Assembly: GCA_017469605.1 (NCBI GenBank)
Contig: JAFUGB010000188.1
Coordinates: forward strand, 1 to 5,202
Source of the DNA: Clostridia bacterium
GTDB taxonomy: Bacteria > Bacillota > Clostridia > Christensenellales > Aristaeellaceae
Direction of reading: 5' to 3'
Length of the DNA: 5,202 nucleotides
The notes under the pieces are model-generated. The model saw only the letters and a list, made by a program, of their open reading frames with translations, was not told the DNA's origin and did no database searches. A program made the translations under genes and the position numbers. Shown here in pieces: positions 1 through 4,640 of the stretch; positions within the stretch are counted from its first letter, which is position 1, and each line of letters starts with the position of its first letter.

Positions 1-77
1 CCCGGAAGCGGTGGCAGGCGTCTGTGCTTCTCTTTGTTTCAGTTGCTTTTACGCCGACAAACGCAGCCCTTTCTGGG

Positions 78-100
78 TCTCTTTCGGGCTCCGAAAGAGA
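78..100. repeat. Perfect 10-bp inverted repeat in the gene-free left edge
   Basis: TCTCTTTCGG (78-87) is followed by the triloop GCT and then CCGAAAGAGA (91-100), a perfect 10-bp stem. No T-tract follows on either strand, so it is not a normal intrinsic terminator. AGCCC (65-69) can also pair with GGGCT (86-90), which would compete with part of this stem. The surrounding 1-142 stretch has no gene I can support. It lies beyond the terminator of the nucleotidase gene, so it may be intergenic DNA, a dispersed repeat or part of an RNA. The function is unknown. Confidence 0.5.
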
Positions 101-142
101 ACGCCCCCGTTCGCATCCCTTCTCTGTCAAATTTGCAGTATC

Positions 143-178
143 AAAAAAACAGCCGCCCGCTTATTACAGCGGGCGGCT
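143..178 (-). terminator. Intrinsic terminator of the 5'-nucleotidase gene
   Basis: Read on the minus strand, a 10-bp GC-rich stem (AGCCGCCCGC pairing with GCGGGCGGCT, plus-strand arms 151-160 and 169-178) closes an 8-nt loop. It is followed, after one G, by seven T residues (plus-strand A-run 143-149). It begins 20 bp after the stop codon of the secreted nucleotidase gene, the usual place for a Rho-independent terminator. On the plus strand no T-tract follows the stem, so it acts in one direction. Confidence 0.93.
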
Positions 179-197
179 TGCCGTTTGCGCTTACGGA

Positions 198-1865
198 TTA
201 CTTGATCTGGGTCTCAGAGCCGCGGGGCGCGCCATAAGCCTCGGCGGTAATGGTGCCGTTCAGCACGTCGGTGACAAAGGCCATTACGGCTTCATCCAGC
301 GGGATGCCGGTGTCAAAGCCGCTGCCCTCATTGTACGCGCGGGCAAAGGCATTATAGGTATCGCCGCCGGCGGCGCAGAAGTTATTGGTCACCACGGCGT
401 ATACAGCCTCGGGATCAAAGGCTTCGCCGTTGATGGCTTCGATGGTCACGCGCTGGATGGACGCAGGCGCGTAATAGCTGCTCTCCTTGCCGTCCAGTAC
501 GTACACATCGCCCTGATCATACGCCTTGGTGGTATCCAGGGTCCACTTGATGCCGCTGGTCTGGGGATAACCGCCCACGGCATCGGGCGTGCAGAAGGTG
601 GAGGCTTCCAGCGCTTCCAGCAGCTCCGCGCCAGTGACATAGATCACAGCCACGGTATTGCCAAAGGGCAGCACGGTGTTGATATCCTTCATGGTCACAT
701 CGCCCGCATTGATAGCAGCGCGGATGCCGCCGCCGTTGGTGATGCCCACAACCTGGCTTTCAGGCTGCGCAATGCCGCCTTCCTTTACCACGCTCCATAC
801 CATGGCGTCGGTAATCAGGTCGCCCAGGTTGGTTTCCTCGGTACGGTTGCCGGGCGCCTTATCGCCGTTGAGCAGCACTTCGCTGGCAGCAAACACAGCG
901 CCGTACTGGGCGTCCACAGCGTCCATAATGATCTGCGCCTTGGCCAGCACGTTCTTGTCCTTTTTCAGGCCGGCGGTGGATACCAGGAAATTGTCCTCAA
1001 TGGTCTTGGTGGCGTTGTCGATCACAACCACGCCGATGTTGGCAAACTTGGTGCCGGTGGACTGGATGGCTTCGCCGCCCTCACCGGCGGTCATGACGGT
1101 GTGGCTATGGCCATCCAGCACGAAATCGATGCCGGTCACATTGGCCAGCAGGTCAATGGAACGGTAGCCGTTGGCCTTCGATTCGCTGTCCACGCCCAGG
1201 TGGAACAGGCCAATGACGATATCGGCGCTTTCACGCACAGCGTCCACAGCGGCCTGCGCGCAGGTATACAGATCGCCAAAGGTGGTAAAGTCAATTTCCT
1301 TGATTAGGCCGGGGTTGACCTTGGTGGCCGTTTCAGGGGTTTCCAGGCCCACGAAAGCGATCTTGACGCCATCGAAGGTGGTGATCACCGTGGAGGCGGG
1401 CAGGATAGCATCCTGGGTGCCGTTCAGCAGCACGTTGGCCGAAATGGCGGTGAACTTGGCATCGGCCAGGTTCTGCATCAGCTGGGCGTAGCCAAAGTCA
1501 AACTCATGGTTGCCCAACGTCACCACATCGTAACCGGCGGTATTCATCATCTGAATAGCGGAATATCCTTTGGAGGTGCTTACATAGGTGGTGCCCTGGC
1601 TGAAATCGCCGGCATCCGCCACAATCACATCCGTTGCGCCCTGATCATAAAACCAGTTGCGCAGGGTGGGGATATAGGCATAGCCGTCAATGGCACCATG
1701 CACGTCATTGGAATGCAGGATGATGGTTTTGCCGGCATAGCTGGTTTTCACCACATCCGCCACGGCGGCGTAGTCAGAACCGCTCCAGTCGGCCAGCGCG
1801 GAAGCGCATACGCTCAGCGCCATAACCAGCGCCAGCACCAGGGCAAGAAGCTTGTTGATCTGCAT
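198..1865 (-). CDS. Secreted 5'-nucleotidase / UshA-family bifunctional metallophosphoesterase
   Basis: A 555-residue exported enzyme expected to strip phosphate from nucleotides, and perhaps from UDP-sugars or 2',3'-cyclic nucleotides, outside the membrane. Residues 1-25 form a signal peptide: short MQINK n-region, Leu/Ala/Val-rich core, and an A-L-A cleavage site before Asp26. Cys20 sits in LSVC, but Val at -1 argues against a lipobox. The N-terminal calcineurin-like domain has all expected metal-binding motifs: NDVHG (Asp54, His56), GDFSQG (Asp87), GNHEFD (Asn119, His120), FHLG (His222) and DGHSH (His253, His255). The C-terminal nucleotidase domain has RTEETNLGDL (341-350), NGGGIR (377-382), LPFGN (399-403) and NNFCAAGGDTY (494-504), in which Phe496 probably stacks on the base. 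No LPXTG signal, transmembrane anchor or SLH repeats are seen, so it may be released. Length fits the family. The reading frame stays open upstream, but the start at 1865 is fixed by a strong Shine-Dalgarno site and the signal peptide. Exact substrate preference cannot be read from sequence. Confidence 0.96.
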   Translation of the reverse strand: MQINKLLALVLALVMALSVCASALADWSGSDYAAVADVVKTSYAGKTIILHSNDVHGAIDGYAYIPTLRNWFYDQGATDVIVADAGDFSQGTTYVSTSKGYSAIQMMNTAGYDVVTLGNHEFDFGYAQLMQNLADAKFTAISANVLLNGTQDAILPASTVITTFDGVKIAFVGLETPETATKVNPGLIKEIDFTTFGDLYTCAQAAVDAVRESADIVIGLFHLGVDSESKANGYRSIDLLANVTGIDFVLDGHSHTVMTAGEGGEAIQSTGTKFANIGVVVIDNATKTIEDNFLVSTAGLKKDKNVLAKAQIIMDAVDAQYGAVFAASEVLLNGDKAPGNRTEETNLGDLITDAMVWSVVKEGGIAQPESQVVGITNGGGIRAAINAGDVTMKDINTVLPFGNTVAVIYVTGAELLEALEASTFCTPDAVGGYPQTSGIKWTLDTTKAYDQGDVYVLDGKESSYYAPASIQRVTIEAINGEAFDPEAVYAVVTNNFCAAGGDTYNAFARAYNEGSGFDTGIPLDEAVMAFVTDVLNGTITAEAYGAPRGSETQIK

Positions 1866-1871
1866 ATTGTT

Positions 1872-1878
1872 CCCTCCT
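1872..1878 (-). promoter_or_regulatory. Ribosome binding site that fixes the nucleotidase start
   Basis: AGGAGGG on the minus strand lies 6 nt before the ATG at 1865-1863. The frame stays open for 23 further codons, up to another ATG at 1934, but those codons encode no signal-peptide-like sequence. They also overlap the candidate -35 and -10 boxes, so the 1865 start is preferred. Confidence 0.9.
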
Positions 1879-1905
1879 GTTGTTTTATTTAGGTATGCCG
1901 CTTTA

Positions 1906-1934
1906 AGCATATACAAAACCAAATAAAAATTCAA
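1906..1934 (-). promoter_or_regulatory. Candidate sigma-A promoter for the nucleotidase gene
   Basis: On the minus strand TTGAAT (1934-1929) is separated by exactly 17 bp from TATGCT (1911-1906); each box matches 4 of 6 consensus bases. The spacer and flanks are strongly A+T-rich in an otherwise GC-rich window. Transcription would begin near 1899 and give a leader of about 34 nt containing the AGGAGGG site. A short TATGC / GCATA inverted repeat overlaps the -10 box and start region and could be an operator, but it is only 5 bp. No known regulator site was recognised. Confidence 0.55.
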
Positions 1935-1973
1935 TAGAAAGAAACAAAATTTAATGAAGTGTTTAGGAATATT

Positions 1974-2543
1974 TCATTCCGGCAGCCGGGCGATGAGCTT
2001 TTGCCCCTCCTGCCTGAGCCAGTCCCGGGCGCGCGGGTAATCGGGCAGCGCCCGGGCTACCTCGGCCCAGAAGCGGGGAGAATGGTTCATTTCCCGGCGG
2101 TGGCACAATTCATGCACCACCACGTAATCGATCACAGCGTCAGGGCACAGCATCAAAAGGCAATTGAAATTGAGATTGCCCTTGCTGGAGCAGCTTCCCC
2201 ACCGGGTATGCTGGCAGCGGACGGTGATCCGTCCATAATCCACGCCAACCAGGGCTGCAAAGCGCGATACGCGCTGGGGCAGATCGCGGGCGGCCCGGCG
2301 AGCCAGATCGTCGATTTGGGCTTGGGTAAAGGGTACAAGCTCCCCGCGCTCCTCCTGCCGGACCCGCGCCTTTTGAAGATGGGCGTTGATCCATTGCCGG
2401 TGCTGGTCAATGAACTGCCGGATGGCGTACAGCGGCATGCGATTGGGCGCCCGCACGGTAACGGCATCCGGTCCGCTGACCTGCACCGCAAGCGTTTTTC
2501 TCGCGCTGCGGATAAGCTTCACCTGAAAAGGATATTGCTGCAT
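1974..2543 (-). CDS. YgjP-like zinc metallopeptidase domain protein (M48-related, DUF45)
   Basis: A 189-residue cytoplasmic protein of the widespread YgjP / DUF45 family of predicted zinc metallopeptidases, whose physiological substrate is not established. The zinc site is clear: HELCH at 144-148 (His144, Glu145, His148), followed by the family motif NHSPRFW (153-159), where His154 is the probable third ligand. The equally typical RWGSCSSKGNLNFN stretch lies at 114-127. The N-terminal third carries the usual RSARKTLAVQV and WINAHLQKAR segments. There is no signal peptide or membrane segment, and the length is slightly short for the family (often 220-240). The ATG at 2543 has AAGGAG 4 nt upstream (2548-2553), rather close spacing. 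The gene is divergent from the HD hydrolase and 108 bp upstream of the nucleotidase gene on the same strand. No terminator was seen between those two, so readthrough into the nucleotidase gene is possible. Confidence 0.93.
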   Translation of the reverse strand: MQQYPFQVKLIRSARKTLAVQVSGPDAVTVRAPNRMPLYAIRQFIDQHRQWINAHLQKARVRQEERGELVPFTQAQIDDLARRAARDLPQRVSRFAALVGVDYGRITVRCQHTRWGSCSSKGNLNFNCLLMLCPDAVIDYVVVHELCHRREMNHSPRFWAEVARALPDYPRARDWLRQEGQKLIARLPE

Positions 2544-2558
2544 ATTGCTCCTTGGGTA

Positions 2559-2587
2559 TTGCCAAAGCGTTTAATATGTAGTAAACT
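2559..2587 (+). promoter_or_regulatory. Candidate sigma-A promoter for the HD hydrolase gene
   Basis: TTGCCA (2559-2564, 5 of 6 consensus bases) and TAAACT (2582-2587, 4 of 6) are spaced 17 bp apart. Transcription would start near 2594, giving a leader of roughly 33 nt before the ATG at 2627. The boxes use the left outer and right inner arms of the dyad at 2558-2597. Confidence 0.5.
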
Positions 2588-2596
2588 GATAGGCAA
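2568..2596 (-). promoter_or_regulatory. Candidate mirror-image promoter for the YgjP-like gene
   Basis: On the minus strand TTGCCT (2596-2591) is followed after 17 bp by TAAACG (2573-2568), the mirror image of the plus-strand promoter. The -10 box is weak (3 of 6). The predicted start near 2561 would leave a short leader of about 18 nt that still contains the AAGGAG site. It is supported mainly by the symmetry and by the lack of a better promoter in the gap. Confidence 0.38.
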
Positions 2597-2610
2597 TCCG
2601 AGTTTATGGA

Positions 2611-2617
2611 AAGAAGG
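2611..2617 (+). promoter_or_regulatory. Ribosome binding site deciding the HD hydrolase start
   Basis: AAGAAGG lies 9 nt before the ATG at 2627. An in-frame ATG at 2606 would add seven residues (MERRQHC), but it has no Shine-Dalgarno match upstream, and this site would fall inside its coding sequence. The 2627 start is therefore preferred. Confidence 0.65.
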
Positions 2618-2626
2618 CAACATTGT

Positions 2627-3193
2627 ATGCTGACATTGGAACGGGCCAAAAAACTGAACGCCACCATGGTATCCCAAGAGCATCTGATCCATCACGCCCT
2701 CAGCGTTTCCGCCGCCATGGGCGCCATGGCCAGGCATTTCGGCGCAGCGCCCGAGCATTGGATGGCCATTGGCTACCTGCATGATTACGATTATGAAAAA
2801 AACCCCGACGAGCACCTGCAGCACACCGAAGAACCGCTGCTGGCTGCCGGCGTGGAGCCCGAAGAGGTACGCGCCATCCTGGCCCACGGCTATGGCATAT
2901 GCACCGACGTGGAACCCCTGACCGATATGGAAAAATCGCTCTATACCGTGGACGAGCTCACCGGCATCATCGGCGCCTGCGCCCGCATGCGCCCCCACGG
3001 CATCACGGATCTGGAGGTTTCCAGCTTTATGAAAAAGTTTAAGGACAAAAAGTTTGCCGCCAAGTGCGACCGGGAGCTGATACGCCGCGGCTGCGGGATG
3101 CTGGGCATGGAGGTGCGGGACGTGGCCGCCATCTGCATCGAGGGCATGCGGGAATACGCCGCCGAGCTGGGCTTGCTGGGCACCGAAGCGTAA
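2627..3193 (+). CDS. HD-superfamily predicted hydrolase (COG2316-like)
   Basis: A 188-residue soluble protein resembling the small single-domain HD hydrolases of the COG2316 type; HD proteins are metal-dependent phosphohydrolases or phosphodiesterases, but this family's substrate is unknown to me. Visible metal-site residues are His22/His23 in HLIHHALSV, the His52-Asp53 pair in GYLHDYDYE, His63 and His66 in DEHLQH, His87 in AILAHGYG, and Asp109 in YTVDELTGII. The last segment, with the following RP..ITDLEV..FMKKFKDKKFAA (about 123-145), is characteristic of this subgroup rather than of HD-GYP or relA/spoT proteins. There is no receiver, ACT, membrane or signal segment. The start at 2627 is chosen on its ribosome binding site. 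It is the only plus-strand gene here, divergent from the peptidase and convergent with the dUTPase, and has its own terminator, so it is probably monocistronic. Confidence 0.9.
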   Translation: MLTLERAKKLNATMVSQEHLIHHALSVSAAMGAMARHFGAAPEHWMAIGYLHDYDYEKNPDEHLQHTEEPLLAAGVEPEEVRAILAHGYGICTDVEPLTDMEKSLYTVDELTGIIGACARMRPHGITDLEVSSFMKKFKDKKFAAKCDRELIRRGCGMLGMEVRDVAAICIEGMREYAAELGLLGTEA

Positions 3194-3199
3194 TATTCC

Positions 3200-3559
3200 T
3201 CAGGGGGCTTTATAGCCCTCTTTTTTACTGAGGCCTAATTGCCGGTTAAAGTTTTCCTGATTTTTTTCCATATAAATTTCGTACATTTCCTGGGGCGTCA
3301 TACCCGCGCGCAGGCACATGCTTACAAAGAAATGCAGGATATCCACCAGCTCTTCCTTCACCGCGTGCGCATCCACGGGCTTGGGATTTTTCCACCATTT
3401 AAAGTTGACCTCGTTGAGCAGCTCGGCCATTTCGCTGAGCATGGCCAGCGTTTGCTTCTGGATCCATTCGGTATCGCTGATGCCTTCCAGGTGGCGGCGG
3501 GCAATGATATCGTCATTCAGCGCTTGCTGCATGCGGAAAATTTCATCTAATCTGTCCAT
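3200..3559 (-). CDS. All-alpha (dimeric-type) dUTP diphosphatase, dUTPase_2 / MazG-like fold
   Basis: A 119-residue cytosolic enzyme expected to hydrolyse dUTP (possibly also dUDP) to dUMP and a phosphate product, keeping uracil out of DNA and supplying dTMP synthesis. The all-alpha NTP pyrophosphatase signature is complete: E43-x2-E46 in LSEMAELLNE and, 23 residues on, E70-x2-D73 in KEELVDILHFF; these acidic residues bind Mg. FKWWKNPKP (53-61) corresponds to the family's FKYW-type segment. The protein is short, near the lower end for this family, which is found in Firmicutes and their phages. Although the frame is open to 3817, the ATG at 3559 is chosen because of GGAGG 9 nt upstream and because homology begins with MDRLDEIF. 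It lies 94 bp downstream of the oppF-like gene with no T-tract terminator between and no good promoter seen, so it may be read from the transporter operon. Its last codons also form the HD gene's terminator. Confidence 0.92.
   Translation of the reverse strand: MDRLDEIFRMQQALNDDIIARRHLEGISDTEWIQKQTLAMLSEMAELLNEVNFKWWKNPKPVDAHAVKEELVDILHFFVSMCLRAGMTPQEMYEIYMEKNQENFNRQLGLSKKEGYKAP
3202..3226 (+). terminator. Intrinsic terminator of the HD hydrolase gene, inside the dUTPase 3' end
   Basis: AGGGGGCT (3202-3209) pairs with AGCCCTCT (3214-3221), with one G-U wobble, around a TTAT loop. The six-T run spans 3221-3226, its first T also closing the stem. It begins 9 bp after the HD stop codon. An outer pair, CCTCAG (3198-3203) and CTGAGG (3228-3233), flanks it. 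On the minus strand the same bases encode the dUTPase C-terminus SKKEGYKAP and its stop codon. No T-run follows the stem in that direction, so it should not terminate dUTPase transcripts. Confidence 0.85.
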
Positions 3560-3568
3560 GGTCGGGTG

Positions 3569-3573
3569 CCTCC
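3569..3573 (-). promoter_or_regulatory. Ribosome binding site that fixes the dUTPase start
   Basis: GGAGG on the minus strand lies 9 nt before the ATG at 3559. This rules in the 119-residue form over the 205-residue open frame that runs back into the oppF-like gene. A TATAAA lies just upstream, but it is too close to the ribosome binding site to serve as a -10 box. Confidence 0.85.
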
Positions 3574-3653
3574 GTTTATAAAAAATACGTTGTTTGCTTT
3601 CCGCGAAAACCATATTGAGAACAGCCAGGCCCGGTTCGCGCTTTGCGCAGCCC

Positions 3654-4640
3654 CTAACGCTCCCCGATTTGATGGCACGCCGCGTAATGCCCCGGCGCAA
3701 TTTCCCTGAGCTCGGGCTTTTGCTCCCGGCAGATGCCGGCGCAATGGCCGCAGCGGGTGTGGAAGGGGCAGCCCGCGGGCGGCGCGGCGGGATTGGGCAC
3801 ATCGCCCTCCAGCACAATATGCTTTGACTTGTTCAGCGGGTCGTGCGAAGGGACAGCGCTGAGCAGCGCCTGGGTATAGGGATGGGCCGGATGCCGGTAA
3901 ACCTCCTCGGTATCCCCCGTTTCCATGATGGAGCCCAGGTACATAACGCCCACGCTGGAGCTGATATGCCGCACCACATTGAGGTCGTGGGAAATAAAGA
4001 TCAGCGACAGCTCCATTTCCTGCTGCAGTTCCATCATCAGATTCAGGATCTGCGCCTGGATGGACACCTCCAGGGCGGATACGGGGTCGTCAGCCACCAC
4101 AAAGCTGGGATGGGTGATCAGCGCCCGGGCAATGGAAATGCGCTGCTTTTGGCCGCCGGAAAACTGATGGGGATAGCGCTCCAGCTGATCGGGCGTCATG
4201 CCGATGAGCGATAGCATGTTTTCCACCCGCTCCCGGACTTCCGCGGCAGACAGGTCAAAGTGCACCTTCAGCGGCTCGCTGAGCAGCTTCCACACGTTCA
4301 TGCGGGGATTCAGGGAGGAATAGGGATTTTGGAAGATAAACTGCATGTCCCGGCGCTTCAGCCGCATCTGTTCTTCGCTAAGCGCCAGCAGGTTTTGGCC
4401 GTCAAAGTACACCTGGCCGCCCGTAGGCTCGATCAGGCGCAGGATGGCTGAACCCGTGGTGCTTTTGCCGCAGCCCGATTCGCCCACCAGCGCGAACACC
4501 TCCCTGCGGCGTACCGAAAAGCTCACATCCTCCACGGCGTGCACATGGCCCACCACTTTTTTCATAAGCCCGCGCTTGATGGGGAAATACACCTGCAAAC
4601 GCTCCACCCGCAGCAGGGCGTCCTGATTTACATTGCTCAT
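3654..4640 (-). CDS. oppF: Oligopeptide/dipeptide ABC importer ATPase, OppF/DppF type
   Basis: A 328-residue ATPase that should pair with the upstream OppD-type subunit to power peptide (or nickel or sugar) uptake. Visible motifs: Walker A GESGCGKST (53-61), Q-loop FQNPYSSLNP (Gln104), signature FSGGQKQR (160-167), Walker B VVADD (181-185), D-loop SALE (188-191), H-loop ISHDL (His218). The C-terminal oligopeptide-transporter extension has HPAHPYT (250-256) and a cysteine cluster Cys291, Cys297, Cys300, Cys304, then Cys322. Oddity: the family normally reads ADEP and SALD; here the catalytic Glu is Asp185 and the D-loop Asp is Glu191. The ATG overlaps the oppD stop as ATGA, and GAGGAGG (4648-4654) lies 7 nt upstream within oppD, implying translational coupling. 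Length is normal. Opp versus Dpp specificity cannot be settled because the permeases and binding protein lie outside the window. Confidence 0.95.
   Translation of the reverse strand: MSNVNQDALLRVERLQVYFPIKRGLMKKVVGHVHAVEDVSFSVRRREVFALVGESGCGKSTTGSAILRLIEPTGGQVYFDGQNLLALSEEQMRLKRRDMQFIFQNPYSSLNPRMNVWKLLSEPLKVHFDLSAAEVRERVENMLSLIGMTPDQLERYPHQFSGGQKQRISIARALITHPSFVVADDPVSALEVSIQAQILNLMMELQQEMELSLIFISHDLNVVRHISSSVGVMYLGSIMETGDTEEVYRHPAHPYTQALLSAVPSHDPLNKSKHIVLEGDVPNPAAPPAGCPFHTRCGHCAGICREQKPELREIAPGHYAACHQIGER

Larger units (their letters stand above)
2558..2597. repeat. 40-bp symmetric dyad between divergent genes (operator and/or face-to-face promoters)
   Basis: The pattern is ATTGCC-N5-GTTTA-N8-TAAAC-N5-GGCAAT, centred between 2577 and 2578: outer arms 2558-2563 and 2592-2597, inner arms 2569-2573 and 2582-2586. 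All 11 arm positions pair perfectly, and both intervening spacers are 5 bp. The dyad fills the middle of the 83-bp gap between the peptidase and HD hydrolase genes and coincides with candidate -35 and -10 boxes on both strands. It could be a dimer or tetramer operator, a symmetric bidirectional promoter, or both. Which one cannot be told from one sequence. Confidence 0.7.

Noticed and set aside
11..205. Short plus-strand frames at the left edge (starting near 11 and 34)
   Set aside because: They run straight through the stem of the nucleotidase terminator and into its stop region. They have no ribosome binding site and no recognisable domain.
24..1307. 427-residue plus-strand open frame
   Set aside because: It lies opposite the 5'-nucleotidase gene, whose domains are unmistakable. 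Its His/Gly/Ala-rich sequence has the low-complexity look of an antisense reading of GC-rich codons, and it has no ribosome binding site.
198..1865. Lipoprotein or wall-anchored form of the nucleotidase
   Set aside because: Cys20 in LSVC has Val at -1, against the lipobox rule. There is a good A-L-A cleavage site, and no LPXTG or C-terminal hydrophobic anchor.
1966..1980. GGAAT-N5-ATTCC repeat at the end of the YgjP-like gene as a terminator
   Set aside because: The stem is only 5 bp, A+T-rich and without a T-tract. Half of it is coding sequence.
1959..2633. 224-residue plus-strand open frame
   Set aside because: It is antisense to the YgjP-like peptidase, which has a complete HELCH zinc motif, and it overlaps the start of the HD gene. 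Its composition is shadow-like.
2519..2998. 159-residue minus-strand open frame opposite the HD gene
   Set aside because: It is a mirror of the HD hydrolase codons. It has no homology-like motifs and crosses the divergent promoter region.
3641..3651. GCGC-AAA-GCGC type hairpin just after oppF as its terminator
   Set aside because: The stem is 4 bp with no following T-run on the minus strand, which is too weak to call.
3560..3817. N-terminal extension of the dUTPase frame into the oppF-like gene
   Set aside because: The extension is proline/arginine/alanine-rich shadow sequence overlapping oppF. A GGAGG site before 3559 and the family N-terminus support the short form.
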